DNA of 64,000 nucleotides from Tribonema minus (GCA_017506865.1 JAFCMP010000066.1:186001-250000), one strand, 5' to 3'; positions 10,671-24,406 are shown, numbered from the stretch's first letter. Translations and numbers: made by a program. Notes: generated by a model not told the origin, from the letters alone.

Positions 10671-13600
10671 AGCTCAAGTAGAATTCAAAGTGTGCACTAC
10701 ATGGGTACATTTTCTCCTTCGACAATGACAATATTTCTACCCGCATACATAAAAGCAAATTGGATAAATAGCGTAGAAGAGTGATACGACTACTGTTGAG
10801 CCCAACGAGGTACTGCTGTAGGTACAACTACACATTGCACCACTTGTAGATTGTACTGTACGACTAGATTGCACCACTTGTAGATCGGGTGCTAGATTAG
10901 AAATCATACCTGGTCTAGTTCCGTTCCACACAACACATCACCAGCACGTCTCCGTGTGTACAGGGGGCGATGTGATTTATCCTACTTCCAGAACTCCAAG
11001 AAGTACTTCAACATTGGCAAACATACTAGATTACACTGTAGGATATTCGTACTCATTGCCACAACACAGCTTCACAAATCCGCATCTGCAGACCTGACTA
11101 CAAAAAGTGAGCGTTGCAGCTGTCAACCATAAGTTACACAAGGCAAGTAACTGGTCGTCGTTGCTCCATTACTTCAGCAGTAGATTCACCATCCTGGAAT
11201 GAGCCAAGTTCATGAGGGAGGTCAATTCTCCTTTTGGGCTGTGACCACATTGTGATTGCTCATGCGGTGAGCTAGTTTATAGAAAAAAATCAAGTTCAAT
11301 ACATTACATACTCAGGGAGTCCAATTCAACAGGTCCGAGACCAGGCAGGTGCACGTGCACACATATCCACAAAACCATATGTTCCTCAACCGAATGTCAT
11401 TTAACTCAAACATAGGCACTAATAATCAATATTCAAATGGATGCACACTGTTATTCAATAATTTTACGATAGCATTCGCTACTCCCCACCAGAACGCCGG
11501 CAAATCTCGACAGGAGCGCTTCTGTGTCGGCGCGCTCTCGCGTGTTTGTGCCTGCTTCATAGCTACAGGGCAAACATGGTACCAGGGACCACAAAAGCGT
11601 CTGCTTTCTGCTGAGGACGGTGCTTATACGCTGCCGCTATGCTGCCGTGTGTACGTGTGGAACGCGAGTAATGAAAAAAAAAACACGACCAATGGGCCCT
11701 TGTTAGGCATTCATTGTGTCACGACCACCAAATTACTACTGCAGACACTGCGCATTGTATAATGTTCGCGTTTTTTTATGACTTACTGATGAACTGGATT
11801 CTACAATGCTTTTTCGTCAGTCCCGATCACTTATTACATTAAGCTACTTGCATTCATTGATTAAAATAAGTGTTCCCAAGCGAAAGTAGGTTTTGAATGT
11901 GCGGCCTTCAGGTCGCTAGTGTCAATCCCACGTTGTCACATGAGCTGATCGCCTTGACCAGCTTGAGCTCGCTTTGTTTGCAATGGCCATGGCTTTTGGA
12001 GACGTAAAAACTTGTGGTTCTGCAGCCACATGCCATTCATACAGCAGTGCACCCTCTCGCTATTGTCATGCAAATAACACTACATACAATACACTTATGC
12101 CAGCACAAGCCGCTACTGAACCAGCAGTGGCTGTGCTTAGTTTGTTTCAAGTGCGACCACTGTGCATTCTCCCACCTATGCTGTTTCGGCGATGGTTTGA
12201 AAGTCAGAGCTTGACTGAACGCATTATGATGGGTGTCTGCCCTCTTCAAGCAAGTGAATACCTGATCGCTGTATGAGCACCATCATATTTCAACAATTGA
12301 AGCAGCGAATCGACTGTTGTGGAAGCCACGATCTTTCAAATGGCTGGGAGGCAGTTAAGAGTGAGGGAGTCTTCTCATGCAAGTGACCGTTTACGGCGGT
12401 GATGGGTCACTATAAGCTTTTAAGAAAGTTCATGACTTCATGACTTTGGTGTTGATTTACTTATTGTTTTGAACTGCTATGGATTGCTCAAAGCGATTCA
12501 ACGGAAGCTAACGAGAACAGGCCTCGGCACACGGGGTGGCGCAGAGACAGTTCGAATCTAGCATTGCCCTGCACCTGAGCAGGCATAGCACTGCCGGAAG
12601 CCTGATGAGTACCTCTAGTGCATTGCAAAGCTGACTCCACGATTACACCTCGCTAAGTGCACTGAGGCTGTGCTTGCAGTCTATAACCGATGAGCCAACA
12701 GTTAGCGAAACTCCGTGTCGAGAGAACAAACGACTTCTTGCGCAAGACCTTTTATCATCGCGGTGTCTCACCGTAACGCCATCGATTCTCCTTCCCGTCA
12801 CAGCAGCAGCCACGCTCCTGCCTCCCGAATGAGCCGCGAGCCTGCACAACAGCGCGGTGAGTCGGGGTTTTCGAAATACGGTGAAGCAGGATCTTTTTTT
12901 TCGCAGTCTATTGTGACAATGGGTACACAGTGGTGGTCAGACGTACCGCTTCGCGCACGCCCTGAGGGCAGGCCTTGTTACAAAGCTTCTTGTCGCCATG
13001 GTCGTCGTCCTGGTGTTGTGAGAAGTCTCGTGACTCAAGAAACAAGTTCAAGTTCTCAGGAAACGGCCAACCAAACGTTTTGCAGTTCGCAAGCCGCGTG
13101 TGCTGGAGCTCTGGAGAGCTCCATGCAGTGGTCGCTGTGAGGCGGCAAACGGTCGCAAATTGGAGCTATGCGAGTGTGCGCCTGCCAAGCCAGAGAGCGC
13201 GCGCCCCGATGCATCGATGAATCAGTTGTCAAATAATATTCATACTTCTCTTGAGCACTACCGAGTCTTCACTCATGTCTGGGCGAGCCATCTGGTCCTC
13301 ACGTTAATGCTCAAATCTTGCTATGATGCCAGTCTAGGCTGCAATGGGCGCCCGCGTTCACCTGCAGGAGAATGCCTATGCTTCGATGTGCTGGTGTGTA
13401 CGGTGTTGCGTTAGCAGTAGCTTTCACCTCAACGCACATGTGTACACCTCGTCACTGCGGCCTCTGCGGATTTGAGCATGACCTGCACTGTGAGTTTATG
13501 CGGCAGCGACCACATTCAAAGTTCCGATAAGTTCCGATAATGCGACTGGTGCTGGTGGGTTGTGGCAGTGTGCTATGCAGGTGCGAATGCTCCCTCGGTG

Positions 13601-14984
13601 ATGCTCTCCACGGTGCAATCAAGTTGACGGCGCCATAGCTGTGCACCTTTGTATGAGACATGCTCAGTATCAGCTCCAGATTTTTGTGGTAGTGACTCAG
13701 CAGTGCAGAGCTGGCAAGCCCACATTTGCTTTATCATGCATCTCCTGCTTCTTCCTTTTCCTTTGTGCGCCAAGGGGCTTTTATCATGAGCACTTGCGGC
13801 ACGCATTGGTATGGCACCTGTTTGCTGCACTGGCCCAGCTGCCAATTTGCAAACATCAGATGCCACAGTATGACCCCAGTGCACCCGGGCCGCCTTAAGC
13901 GTAGCAATGTTCAAGATGACGTCAAGGTACTTGCATGCTGCCTGTCCGTCTTATACTTCCTAACACCGTTGGCACTGCCATCATGATCCTTGCCAAGCAA
14001 CCGCTTTGCCCACCAGCTTATGAGTGAGTAGTGAGCACACTGATTCATCAGGTTCGAGCATGATGCACCATTTTTTTGCCCGAGGCGCATGCAGCCTAAA
14101 TCAATGACCCCTCCTGCTCGGTATGCCTGCAGTGGGTATTTTTTTCGTACCTGAAGCATTCACACAGAGCGCGGATGCTGAGCTGTGTTGCAGTGCCTGT
14201 GTCCAAGCTCTCAGGACACAATGCAGACTAGGTTGCTGCATAGAAACAAACCCTATTGCAGGAATGCAGCCTGAGGACACCCAGCCTCCATTGGGGCCAT
14301 CATGGATGAGGTCCACGAGTACCTGAAGCGTACTCTTTGGGCTTATTCACGCCCTAAGCAATACTTCAAGATAATATTTCTATAATATAGTACCTGAAAT
14401 CACTCATTTGGACTAGCAGGAGGCACCCCCAGGACGATCGTCCTCCGAAGCGCAAGGGTTGTGAACTGCGGGCATTCATGCACAACTCATGGGACGCTTT
14501 TGAAATACTGTTGTTGAGGAACAACGGAAGCAGAGCCTGGGCCAAAGAGGCCCGACATTTGCTAAGCATGCACACAGTGAGCCTCTGGGTTCATCACAAC
14601 ATGAAGTTGTCGCAGTGGGTGCCAGATTCCACGAACTTCCGAACTTCAAGAGCAACAGCAGCGGTTCTTGTACAGACAAAAAGATGTTCACCAAGAAATG
14701 TTGCATGCAGTTCAATGACCATAATAATAAGCCTGAGTGCGAGTGCGCACACTGTGGCATGTTGAGGTTGGGAAGTGCATGATTCATGCTGCAAGAAAAT
14801 GTTCATGCTTGTATGCTATAGCAGCGGCTGCGTGCCGCAACCAGCATCATTACTTGGCGGCACCAGACTTGCATTCGCAACTCGGGTCTGGTATGCTATA
14901 TTCGCGTCCGCAATATACCACCTGTTATCCTAGCCAACAGCTCTTTCCGAGGAGTGCGCACAGGCTACGAAGGCACGGCAACGC
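10671..14984. other. No supportable gene
   Basis: I see no gene that can be supported. AT-richer stretches around 10.7-12.5 kb contain poly-A/T runs. Open frames such as 11349-11762 and 12715-13140 have no recognisable domain or splice support. TTTATTA-like words and short dispersed repeats are present. Confidence 0.4.
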
Positions 14985-15130
14985 CTCACGGCTCAGCGAG
15001 AAGTTGGCGGCGTAGACGGGCAGCGGCAATGGTGGCTGGGGCTGACGCAAAACCCAGCTCAAGGAGCCTCTGTGGCAATTCGAGCGGACCTTGGCCGCAG
15101 CGCGTCCGTCTCGTCCAAGCTCGCTACATG
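14985..15130 (-). repeat. Copy of terminal-exon region of the 15.3-kb gene
   Basis: This stretch is a diverged copy of 15330-15490, which encodes the C-terminus of the unidentified minus-strand gene upstream in transcript direction. Shared words include SWVLRQ and LSxEALP. Confidence 0.8.
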
Positions 15131-15329
15131 GACATGTGCAATGTTGCAAGATTTATTCTTCATGCATGTATGCTATACCAGCGGCCGCATGCAGCAGCCA
15201 GCATCATCCAATTTCAAGTCTGTCACCTTGTGGCACCATACTTGCATCCACAAGTCGCGTTCGGTACGCTACATTTGCGTGCCCAGTTCGTGCCTGTGAT
15301 GCTAAAAATTGACTATATGTGACCAAGCT

Positions 15330-17649
15330 TCACAGGCGCGGCAACGCCTCAGGGCTCAGCGAGGCGCTGGCGGCGCATACGGGCGGCGGCAACGGTGGCT
15401 GGAGCTGGCGCAAAACCCAGCTCCAGGAGACTCTCGGAAACTCAAGCGGGCCTTGGCGCCGCAGCGCGTCGGTGTCATCCACGCTCGCCACGCCAGTGAG
15501 GACGTGCAGCGGAGGGACGATGAGGACGCAGTCCCCCGGCTTGAGATTCCCTACGAACCACAAGTCGTGCCCTCCCTCAGAGTACGTCGTGATGTAGACT
15601 GCGGCGTCGCGCGCGCCCCCCTGCACCGTCCTGTGTGCAGCGACTCTGCCGCATGCCACAGTTGTCTCAATAGCGTATTCAAGAGTCATCGGCGGCAGCT
15701 CAAACTCGTCGTACTGGGCGCTGCGCAGTGTCCTGTGGTCCTCGTTTTCAGTGACACAACCAGTTTGCACTGTGCCAGGCCTCGCGGTCATGTCTTCAGC
15801 CTCATGTGGTAGTCCTGACTAGCACAACGCTACTGGTGAGCAGGCTAGGAGCAGGAAGGCAGACAACACCACACTCTGGCTGATTAGGCCAGGCTAACGT
15901 GCCACAGAAGAGTTGTAAATTGTATTTTTGCAAAGAAGGCATATGCGGTGGAGAGGATTGCCCCTTGCAGTTACCCTGCCAGTATCAACAGGCAGATGAA
16001 CCGGCATAGAAATGGGCATCTCTAGTGACAATGAGACATAGGCTCAACACAGAACTGGCTAGAGAACGCCCTGTGTGAGTGAGCCAAGAGCCATAATGGA
16101 GGATTGGTGGGGGATTCCGTGAGATGCGCTACAATGCTGGGCTGTAGTGACACTGCAAATGCTAGCACACTTGCCCACCATGCTGTTGGCAGTGAGCAGA
16201 GTGGGGCCGTGCTAGCATCTAGATCACTACCCGTGCCCGCAATGACCAAATGCTCAGGGCTAATCCCCCACCACTATGTAACTAAAGCGATGTGGCGGAA
16301 GGTTGGCGTAAAACTAATGTAGTGACAGAAGCCAACCACTGCATGCGCGTGAACTGTGGCTAGGTAGGTATCACAACAGTACAAGGGGTAGGTAGGCTGA
16401 TGCTACCCCCAGGCAAGGGGGAGGGCAGAATACGGGGGCACCACACTGAGGCGCAGCCACTCTGCCGCGCGCTACAGTTGTCTCACTTGTGTACTCAAGA
16501 GTCCTAGGCGGCAGCTCGAACTCGTCGCACTGGGCGCTGCGCAGCGCCACGTGGTCCTCCTTTTCAGTGACACGACCGGTGTGCGCTGCTTCAGGCATTG
16601 CGTTCACGCCTTCAGCCTGACGCGCAGTCACTGTTGACTCTGAGGTAAAGCCCTGTTGGGCCTCGCTGGTGACATCTGATGTGCCCGGAGCTGGCTCAGC
16701 AATGACGCAGAAGGCTTTCTGGGTGTGCAGGTTGACCGTGTCCTGCTTTGCGCGATTTGTTGCTGGGCACACGTCCGTGAGAAGAGCAGCTGGTGCGCAC
16801 GCGGCTGACATGTTGTGCGCCTGAATGGTGCCTGACGTGCTGGAGTCAACGTCGCTGCGCGTCAGGTCAACGGCGAGGGCGTACTCCGCAGCGCCGCATC
16901 CTTCTACGTCGGCGATCACCATCTGCGAGGAAAGAGCAAAGGCGAACTCAGTATAGATGTATACTACCCATGAATATACTTTCTATATTCCCAGCAGGCA
17001 TCGCTTACATACCTGCAAAGCTTGAAGACGGGCAGTAGTGCCAAGTTTTCCTACCCTGTCTAGTGTAGTGGCCTGTGAGGCCTCATCGGGCACGCTGACC
17101 AGTGCAAGCGGCTGACATTGTCTGCCAGCAAAGTAAATGAGTACAGCAGCAGGGAAGCCAGTACTGCGCATGCAAAATGCGTGCTGTAGTTGGTGACTGC
17201 CACTCAGCGCGCAGTCAACAATACTCACTGATATTGCTACGCAAAATCCGCAAGACAAGAGGTTCAGCGCAACTCACTCGCAATTTGTGGTCGTATCGGC
17301 ATCCTGGGACCTGCCGCCACAGCGATGCGGCGTTGCGCCTGCTGAACAGCAGCCCCGGGCGCGCTTCGCAGTGCGCGCACGCGCAAGCGCCGAAGCGCAC
17401 TTGGCCAGAGGCGCGGCCGAGCCCCAGCCATGCAGCTGTTACGTGGATGCTGGCAGAGCAGGTGGCGTAGGGCTTGCCGTCCGACGCTTGTACCACCGTG
17501 CCGGGGTTGGTGCCGGGTGGGATGGCTTTGATGGTCAGGTGTCTTCCGCTGCAGATGCTACGGGCCCGAAGTAGGACCTCCACTTTGAAGCGCTTCGACT
17601 GGAACAGCTTGTCGCGGCTGTTGCTAAACAGGTTCTGGGCAAGGATTTC
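15330..17649 (-). CDS. Unidentified spliced gene (partial model)
   Basis: I do not recognise this protein. Exons supported by splice sites and phase are 17649-17278 (124 codons, CAG acceptor, GTGAGT donor) and 17111-17013 (33 codons, GTATGT donor). An exon follows that starts at 16922 after a CTCGCAG acceptor and runs to about 16440. The last segment ends at a stop at 15330. The first exon encodes a Cys/His-containing stretch (ACACAHCEARPG) after a basic region. The segment near 15560-15640 encodes YITTYSEGGHDLWFVG and LKPGDCVLIVPP. The sequence encoding LRSAQYDEFELPP near 15640-15770 duplicates 16440-16590, so the join between the last two exons is unresolved. The start exon is not identified. 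It could be a spliced host gene or a remnant. Confidence 0.45.
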
Positions 17650-20600
17650 CTGCGTACGCAGACAAGGCGTCGTGGTGGGCCGACAGCATTGTGTCACGGC
17701 CAGAGTGACGGTGCTGTTGAGGCAGCAGCTGTGGAGCAGCCAACTTCAGTGACATGCTTCAGTGACACGCAACAATGTGGACAGGACACTGGTTGAAGCA
17801 CAGCATTGCAGCCTGCATGCGATCAAACCAGGACACCATGTGGTTCACATCACGTAATGGCCGCTTGACAGCAGATCGCGTAGACTAGCACAACATCTAG
17901 ATGGACGAGCTACTTCTAAGCATGGTTTATGGGTTATAGTATTTATCAATGAAAATTTCTGTGCTATTGTAACATTGTATGCAAAGGCAGGTTGCAAGTA
18001 AATGATGCCGTCATAGCAACATGGGTGCACAAGTCGCAATGGGGGATATAGCGGCATGAGCTTACAAACACGACCAGGTCTACGAGCAATACTTTGCCAT
18101 AAAAGGTTTGAGCGTACTGAAGCATCTCGTAAAACACCATTAAATTGCAAGCACGTACGCAAGTGCCATCATTCAAAGACCTAATGTGCTTAAAGAACCT
18201 GTAAAGCGCATGCATTTGGCAGACAAGACAGCAACAAATCGCCAACGCTGGGGCCACTGCATGTGTGGCAGTGGCTGTTCCTTCTTTCAGCAGCTGGGCA
18301 TCATGTGCATACAGGTGCCTGTAAGTTTAGACTTCATTCGCAGGTAGTGCCTGGACGTGCACTCGGACTTTAACCGACAGAGTGATGATAACGCACAATG
18401 CGGCGTCGTTTGATTTCTCACCTCATAGGGGAGGCTGTTGCTGTCCCTATATGAGTGGCGGCCTGGCCATTTCTTTTGTCATCTCCCTCAGGCTTAGCCA
18501 AGCAGCTGAAAGGGTTCTGACAGCAGGAGCGGACAGTCGATCGTCAACAAGAGTGAGTCAGCAACAATAGGTGTGCAACCCTTCATCGAAACAACAACTT
18601 GATGCATTATGTGTCGTCTCACCATGCTGGCAGTGCTGTGCAGTAAAGTATGCCTGAAGGCACACAGTTGACCAAGCCCTCTCGAAGGTATCATAGCTGA
18701 TACTGTTGGGATATGGGGTATTACTGGTAGTTCAGGAAGAGCTCACGATCTTTCGCAGGTTGCTCTTGGAAGCACTGGTTCAAACCAAGTTGCTCTTGGA
18801 AGCTTCTTTGCAAGTTCTGGCAGGTTCTTGTCATTTTCTGAGGAAGTTTGTGCCCCCACCGAAGGGGGAAGCAATTGTGTTTGCATGGTTTGGTGTAATG
18901 ATCACTTCTCTCTTTACGCACTCCAGCTCTTCCACTTTCCTCTGCTGCTGTGCATTGGCAACGGTTGCCTGCCTGCATAGCCAGATTTCCAACATACAAT
19001 TCCATGAGGCATTGTGTTTGCAATAAACATTCTGAAGCCTAGGCCTGCAGCATGTGACCAGCTGGTGCACTTCAAAACGCGGCAGCTCATAGCCGCCAAT
19101 GTGCACGCAGTCAAGCAGGCCGTGGTGATTCAGTCATACGCTTGCCAGTCAGACATCATGTGCCAGTGCTGCTATTAATGACATGACGGCACAAGCTTGC
19201 ACATTTTGGTTGGTGGTGACTTTGGCTCTGCTCACCATGAGCTTGCCTGTGCCCACTGTGGCGACGAGGCTGTAGCGACGAGGCTGTGCCCGTGTATGCT
19301 TGGCTTGCCAGTCATGATGCGCAACAACAGATCAGCGACAGCGAAGGGTTAGCGTCAGGGTTAGGGTAAGGGCTACTTCACATGCCTTGCACTTTTTGTT
19401 GCATAGATTCCAAGTGCATAATAAGCTCGTATTGATGAGCTTTGGCTCGAGGTTCTGAAGTGTTGCTGCAAGGCAAGGTTCATTCGTGCAAGTATCTCCA
19501 TCACGGGACATCACACTTTTATTGCCGATGGTGTCGTTTTCTCGCACAATACATAACTCATAGACTAAAGGTACACATGTCTCAAATTCTGCTTTCTTTG
19601 CAACATCAACTTCCTCGGTTTGCATTGCACCCTGCCGGTTAGTCGGGACCCTTGTGCCTACATATAGCATGGACCGTGCCAACGGCACCTCACGGTGTGC
19701 AGTCATAGACCAAATACACAACACACCACGCCCTTTACTTTCAACCAGATTCAACGTGCTGCTGTAGGTGTGCCGAAGGGGCACGCTGCTTGTGCGGCGT
19801 TCTCACCAGCAGCAATACTCGTGTGACAGCACGGACTTAAGCGTGCCCGGCGATTCCTCGCTGATGTTGCAGTTGCAGCGCCGTGACAAATCGGCCGCGA
19901 TGCAAATATTGATGGCGCAGTAAGCTGCTCAGAACCTCTACTCGCATCGCACGTTGACTGCCTGTGGGCTTCGTGAGGCTACGCGCGAACACTGTTTTGG
20001 CAACATACAAAATTTTACCTGAAATCTCGACCCTGTGGCACAGCGTGTGCCTCTGATAGAGGTCTACCGCCTGTGTGGCAGACTTGGTGCGATGGTAGCA
20101 GCCTCAGAATCAGCAGTATTTCTGGTGCTTTTGTATGTTGGGCACCTACTTTGGTCTTGATTGATGAAGACCAAAGTATTCTATTCTCGCGGCGAACAAC
20201 GGCAGAATAAACTTTTCAAGTTCAAGTTCAAAGAGGGCACTCTTTTGATTATACTTAATGACAGCGACTCACAGCTGGTGATATGGCAACATGGCTTCCG
20301 GTGCTATCACTATAGTACCCAAGGAATGGTACTCCCAATTCTCTGCAATCGGTGGTACCCTAATGGTAATGGTAATTTGAATAGGCCCCAAGGAAGGCCA
20401 TGGACATGCCTCAAAACATATGCAGCAGCGTAATCCGTACTGCACCGTGAGACCTAGGACCCTCAGCCTGGTACAGGCCCAGCCTTTGCGCTTCAAGCGT
20501 TTTCGCCATGATGCGCTCCGCCAGCTCCTGCGAGAGCGACACGCGTGCTCATAGGACTCTGGAGCAGTGAGGATATGATGCTTATGTACTTATGATCTTG

Positions 20601-22599
20601 TATTTATAGCAGCCCCAAGGTGGGCTTGATGCGTTGGATAAGATTGCAAAAAACTAAAATCGGACGGGCCCTTAGAGCCCTGCGTTGCAGGCTTGTACTA
20701 GACTCATGGGGGGTAGACACAGCGGCACCCAGTCTGAGCCACACCTATCGTAGCCGATGTCTCCATCTCTTGAGCGAAAACGCCGGAGGACCGCGGTTAT
20801 GCCTCTAGTATACATTTGGGCCAGAGGCGCCCAGTCCTCGATTCCTTGCATAAGCACGCCGCTGACGTGCCTGGCCGAGGTTCTCTTTCTTGCGTGTTCA
20901 AGCAAACGATCTGCAGTGTGCCCTGATGCTATCCGCATCCCCATGTTCCAATACCCCCTGCTGCTGCCCAAAGCCGTATCCTCACCACACGCGACTCCGC
21001 AGCTCCTGCTCACAGTCAGAGCCAGCATCTCCCATCCCCTAGCTGCCTGATGCACCCTCGCCACCATCAGCGCCACCGCAAGCGCTGCCGCACCTCTCGG
21101 TGCTAACGAGCAGCTGGTGTTTTGTACAAGCTACAACAAAATCAGCCTTGTGCGATGCGTTCACTTCCCTCACATCTGAGTACAATGCTGAGCATATCAC
21201 CATTTGCAGCGCCTTGCCAAGTGACAAAACTGTGTGCTTGCCCTATCGTACGACTCCTGAACAAATGACCTAAAGGCCCGGGGGGGGGGGGTACGCTCAG
21301 CCATGCCATGACTGTTAAATATGGACCAGTTCCTGCTTCTGTCACAATCATCTGGTATGGGGGTTCAGACCCAGCAGTTTCATAGCACGTATCAGCGTGG
21401 TCTCGGCAATGTCCGTTACTAAGCGGTTACATCTACCGTCTGACGGTTACATTCTACTTTGTGTGTTTAGTAATATTCACTCTCATAAGCCCAGCACCCA
21501 CGGTCTGGCGATGCCTCTCAGCCTCCTCTGCTGCCTGTGCTAGTGCACAACACCGCATTTCTAACATGACCCCAGCTGGGCGCCCGCTGTCAGTGGCTGC
21601 GCACTGCGCCATGACCCGCTGGCACGCGCTAGCTGCTGCAAGTTGACAGCAGCGGTTGTTGGCAGGCACGGCCGACAGCTTGCCAACGGCACCAGCCACC
21701 TCCAGGTTCTGAAGCAGGCAACCCTCAGGCTTGTGCCGATACTGACGGCGAAGGGCATTTGAGATGCTGCCAGTAGCCTGTAGACCATGTGTGAAGTGGT
21801 CATGCAGTGCTGACAGCCACGCGTGCCCACCAGCCTGCCAGCTGGGCAGTGCCACTGAGCACTACGCGCATGAAGGCTTTGTTCAGCATCCCAGTCGTCA
21901 CTGACGGTCATCACTGAGTACTGCCTGCACGAAGGCTTCATCAGCGTCCCAGTCATCATCATTACTGTCACCTCAGGCTGGTCCGCTACCGCACTGTCCT
22001 TTCTTATGCTTATGCGTGTTTGAGCGGGCGCAAAAAGGGTGGCTGCATGCACTAGCATCGGCAGTTGGAGGAGGTGCCACGGATGCAGTGCATCCGCACT
22101 GGCCGCTGCGGCGTGTTGGGGCTTGCAATGTACTTTGAAGTATTACTTCTACTAGTAGGCCTTTTGAGATAAGAAAAGCTCATCAAGGTGCAACGTAATA
22201 CAGTATACATACATAGTATAGGTACAGTAGACATATTGTATGTGCATACTGTGCAGCATACATCTTGGTCAAGGGCCCCGGTGAATCGATGGTGAACCAG
22301 GCAACATGCGGGATGACTCTACAATGGCTTGAAGCACTAGCAACATGCACTTTGCAAGCGACTCCAGGCATGACCCCCTACAAATACTAAGAAGCCATCC
22401 TGTTGCTGAGTGCGCTGCTTTGCCAAGGACCCATCTGACCTTTGCTCTGTTCAGTTCTGTTGTATATCCCCGCGAAAAAAAACTTTATTGCATATGCACA
22501 CAAGCAACACTTGCAAAACTTCCTTCACGAAACAAAAACAGCCGTGGTTGCAAACAGAAGAAGAGAGACCACGCAGCAGCCTACATAGTGTGCAGTGCG
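17650..22599. other. No supportable gene
   Basis: No gene is supported here. Minus-strand open frames at 20672-21076 and 21454-21855 are GC-rich and could be exons of something unknown, but show no domain I recognise. A perfect hairpin lies at 20147-20178. A roughly 60-bp direct duplication occurs near 21845-21960. A G-run sits near 21279-21290. Confidence 0.4.
20147..20178. repeat. Perfect 12-bp inverted repeat hairpin
   Basis: The arms TACTTTGGTCTT (20147-20158) and its exact reverse complement (20167-20178) flank an 8-base loop. No adjacent gene is recognised, so a terminator or regulatory role cannot be argued. Confidence 0.85.
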
Positions 22600-23260
22600 A
22601 TACCATTCGTGTGTGAAAAGAATGAAGTACTTTTTATTATGGCGCGCCAGGGATTCGACCACAGGACCTCTACAACGCTAGTCGTTGGAGTATAGCAACT
22701 GCGGTATCGGTGCCCCGGTGGGAAGTTTGTCTTGAATTGATCATTTAAAACCACGTCCTTAGGCACATCGCAAGCGCCACAGGCCTGCAGCAGCAGCGTG
22801 AGTGCAGAAACTGCACTCGCTGTCACACCGCAGCCCTGTAAGTAACAGGCACCAGTCAGGTGCGTGCCTGGCCACAATGAGTGCACACCTATAGCTCGAG
22901 CTGAAGAGAGTGACTACGTTGCAATGCAGACTCTGTAGCCGTCAGAGCAGGTCACGCGACATCACAGCCCTGTCGCCTTTCATCGGCATCGTGTACTACT
23001 CGTATGCACACGAGCAAGCGACCATGTTGCAAACTTACGGTTCACGAAACAGCCACGTTTTCAACAGAACAAGAGATACACATTGGCTTCTACATCTGGT
23101 GTTTCTTTGCACACATTATGCTCATGGCTGGCCATGGCTAGATCAAACACCGTTACTTCCCAGAAAAGTGAAGTTAGCTTTTGTGCACGAAATTTTTTGG
23201 GTCAGCGTGAGCGCGTAAGCGCGCTGTCACTCTGTGAGCAAAGCCGAAGCACTTTGAAGT
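22600..23260. repeat. Dispersed repeat copy 1 (with tRNA-like module)
   Basis: This stretch is similar over several hundred bases to 44596-45270. The strongest blocks are the tRNA-like module, the CATCGCAAGCGCCA word, the GTAGCCGTCAGAGCAG word and the GTGAGCAAAGC word near its end. It is a dispersed repeat family, possibly a non-autonomous retroposon. Confidence 0.75.
22641..22716 (-). other. 76-nt degenerate tRNA-like (SINE head) module
   Basis: On the minus strand this is 76 nt long and resembles a degraded tRNA. It has an A-box-like ACCGCAGTTGC, a strong central hairpin CAACG-ACTAG-CGTTG in the anticodon-arm position, a B-box-like GTGGTCGAATCCC and an acceptor-like end pairing of about 5 of 7. 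Position 33 is not T and the T-stem is poor, so it is not a working tRNA. A tRNA-derived Pol III promoter is the likely reading. Confidence 0.55.
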
Positions 23261-24349
23261 GGTTCAGTGCTGGAGCGGGCGGGATGCTTGTGCCACTCTC
23301 GCAGGAACGCTGCGCTTGCTTGTGCTGCAGCTGGCAGCGATCGGCACCCAAGACGACGAGGTTGCAGAAAACGTTGTCTGCGGTCCCTCGTGCTGCCTCG
23401 TAGGCAAATTTGCGCACAACGACAGGGCACGTGTCAGATTGATTGTCGATCGATGAGGAGGAAAGAGGCGCGTGATCATCAGTCGTTGTGCTCTGGCAGG
23501 GCCTGGACGAAGAAGCACTGCCTGAAGTGTCTCTTTGCCTCTAGCGTGTGCATCTAAGTACATAGGCACTGTAGATAGGCACAAATCCTCACGGCGCATG
23601 CTGTCGGTTCCGGGTCATGAATTGCTGACCACAGCATCCAAATCACAAGGGCCGCGGCGATATCGTACTTGGTGTCACTCTGTTCACATGCAGTCACTTC
23701 AGCTGTGCTGTGCCTGTGCAGGTGCGCATTTGCGTTTCCCCTGTAGAGGCCAAATTTGAAGAGTGCCTGGTTCGCCCCACCATGGTAGCCACAAAGCGTT
23801 CGTTCGTCGTACTAGTAGGACTTAAGCTATTGAAGCAGGAAAATCCCTGGGGATTGGGAAGGCCATGCAGACAAGGCCAATGCACCGTACTGCAGTAGAA
23901 GAAGCAGGGGCACTGGACGTCCGGACACAGTGACGGAGGCGGAGCCGGCACCTGTGTGCGTTCAAGAGAGCAGTGATTGTTTTTACTTGACAAGCACAAC
24001 AGGTACTGCGGGATGAGCAGCCGTTAAAGGCAAGCTGTGCTTTAAAAGCGTAACCAGTGCTTTAAAGACCAACCCATTAATCCGAAGTTCTCGAGCCTTT
24101 CCTACAGTACGCCAAGGCATGCTCATATTTCTGTTAATGATGTATGGCACGAAGCCAGCTGGCGCATCATATTGCGGACATGCTCAATTCAAAGAGCACA
24201 TGCACGTCATGTGCATCTCAGCAATCGTGTATTGGCAAGCATGGCAAAACGGAAGTTTAGCATGTAATCAACCATACAGTGCATATGGGGAAGCATTTTC
24301 ATGTGCCTGCCGTTTTGGATGTTATTGCACCACAATGTGCACGTCAGAA
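23261..24349. other. No supportable gene
   Basis: I see no gene that can be supported. The open frames on both strands near 23260-24000 lack recognisable motifs or splice support. Confidence 0.35.
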
Positions 24350-24406
24350 GATGTACTTTTTATTAATTCTCGCTCAGGGCGCGAAAAAGCCCAGATGATT
24401 GGCATC
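24350..24406 (-). repeat. Terminal motif, left end of the LINE
   Basis: The minus-strand sequence reads CTGGGCTTTTTCGCGCCC, then GAGCGAGAATTAATAAAAAG. It is the 3' tail of the retroelement and is present inverted at 27845-27905 and directly at 47249-47300. Confidence 0.85.

Noticed and set aside
12500-12575. Possible tRNA gene near 12550 (GTTCGAATC word)
   Set aside because: The A-box-like word is only about 15 bp from the B-box-like word and no cloverleaf forms.
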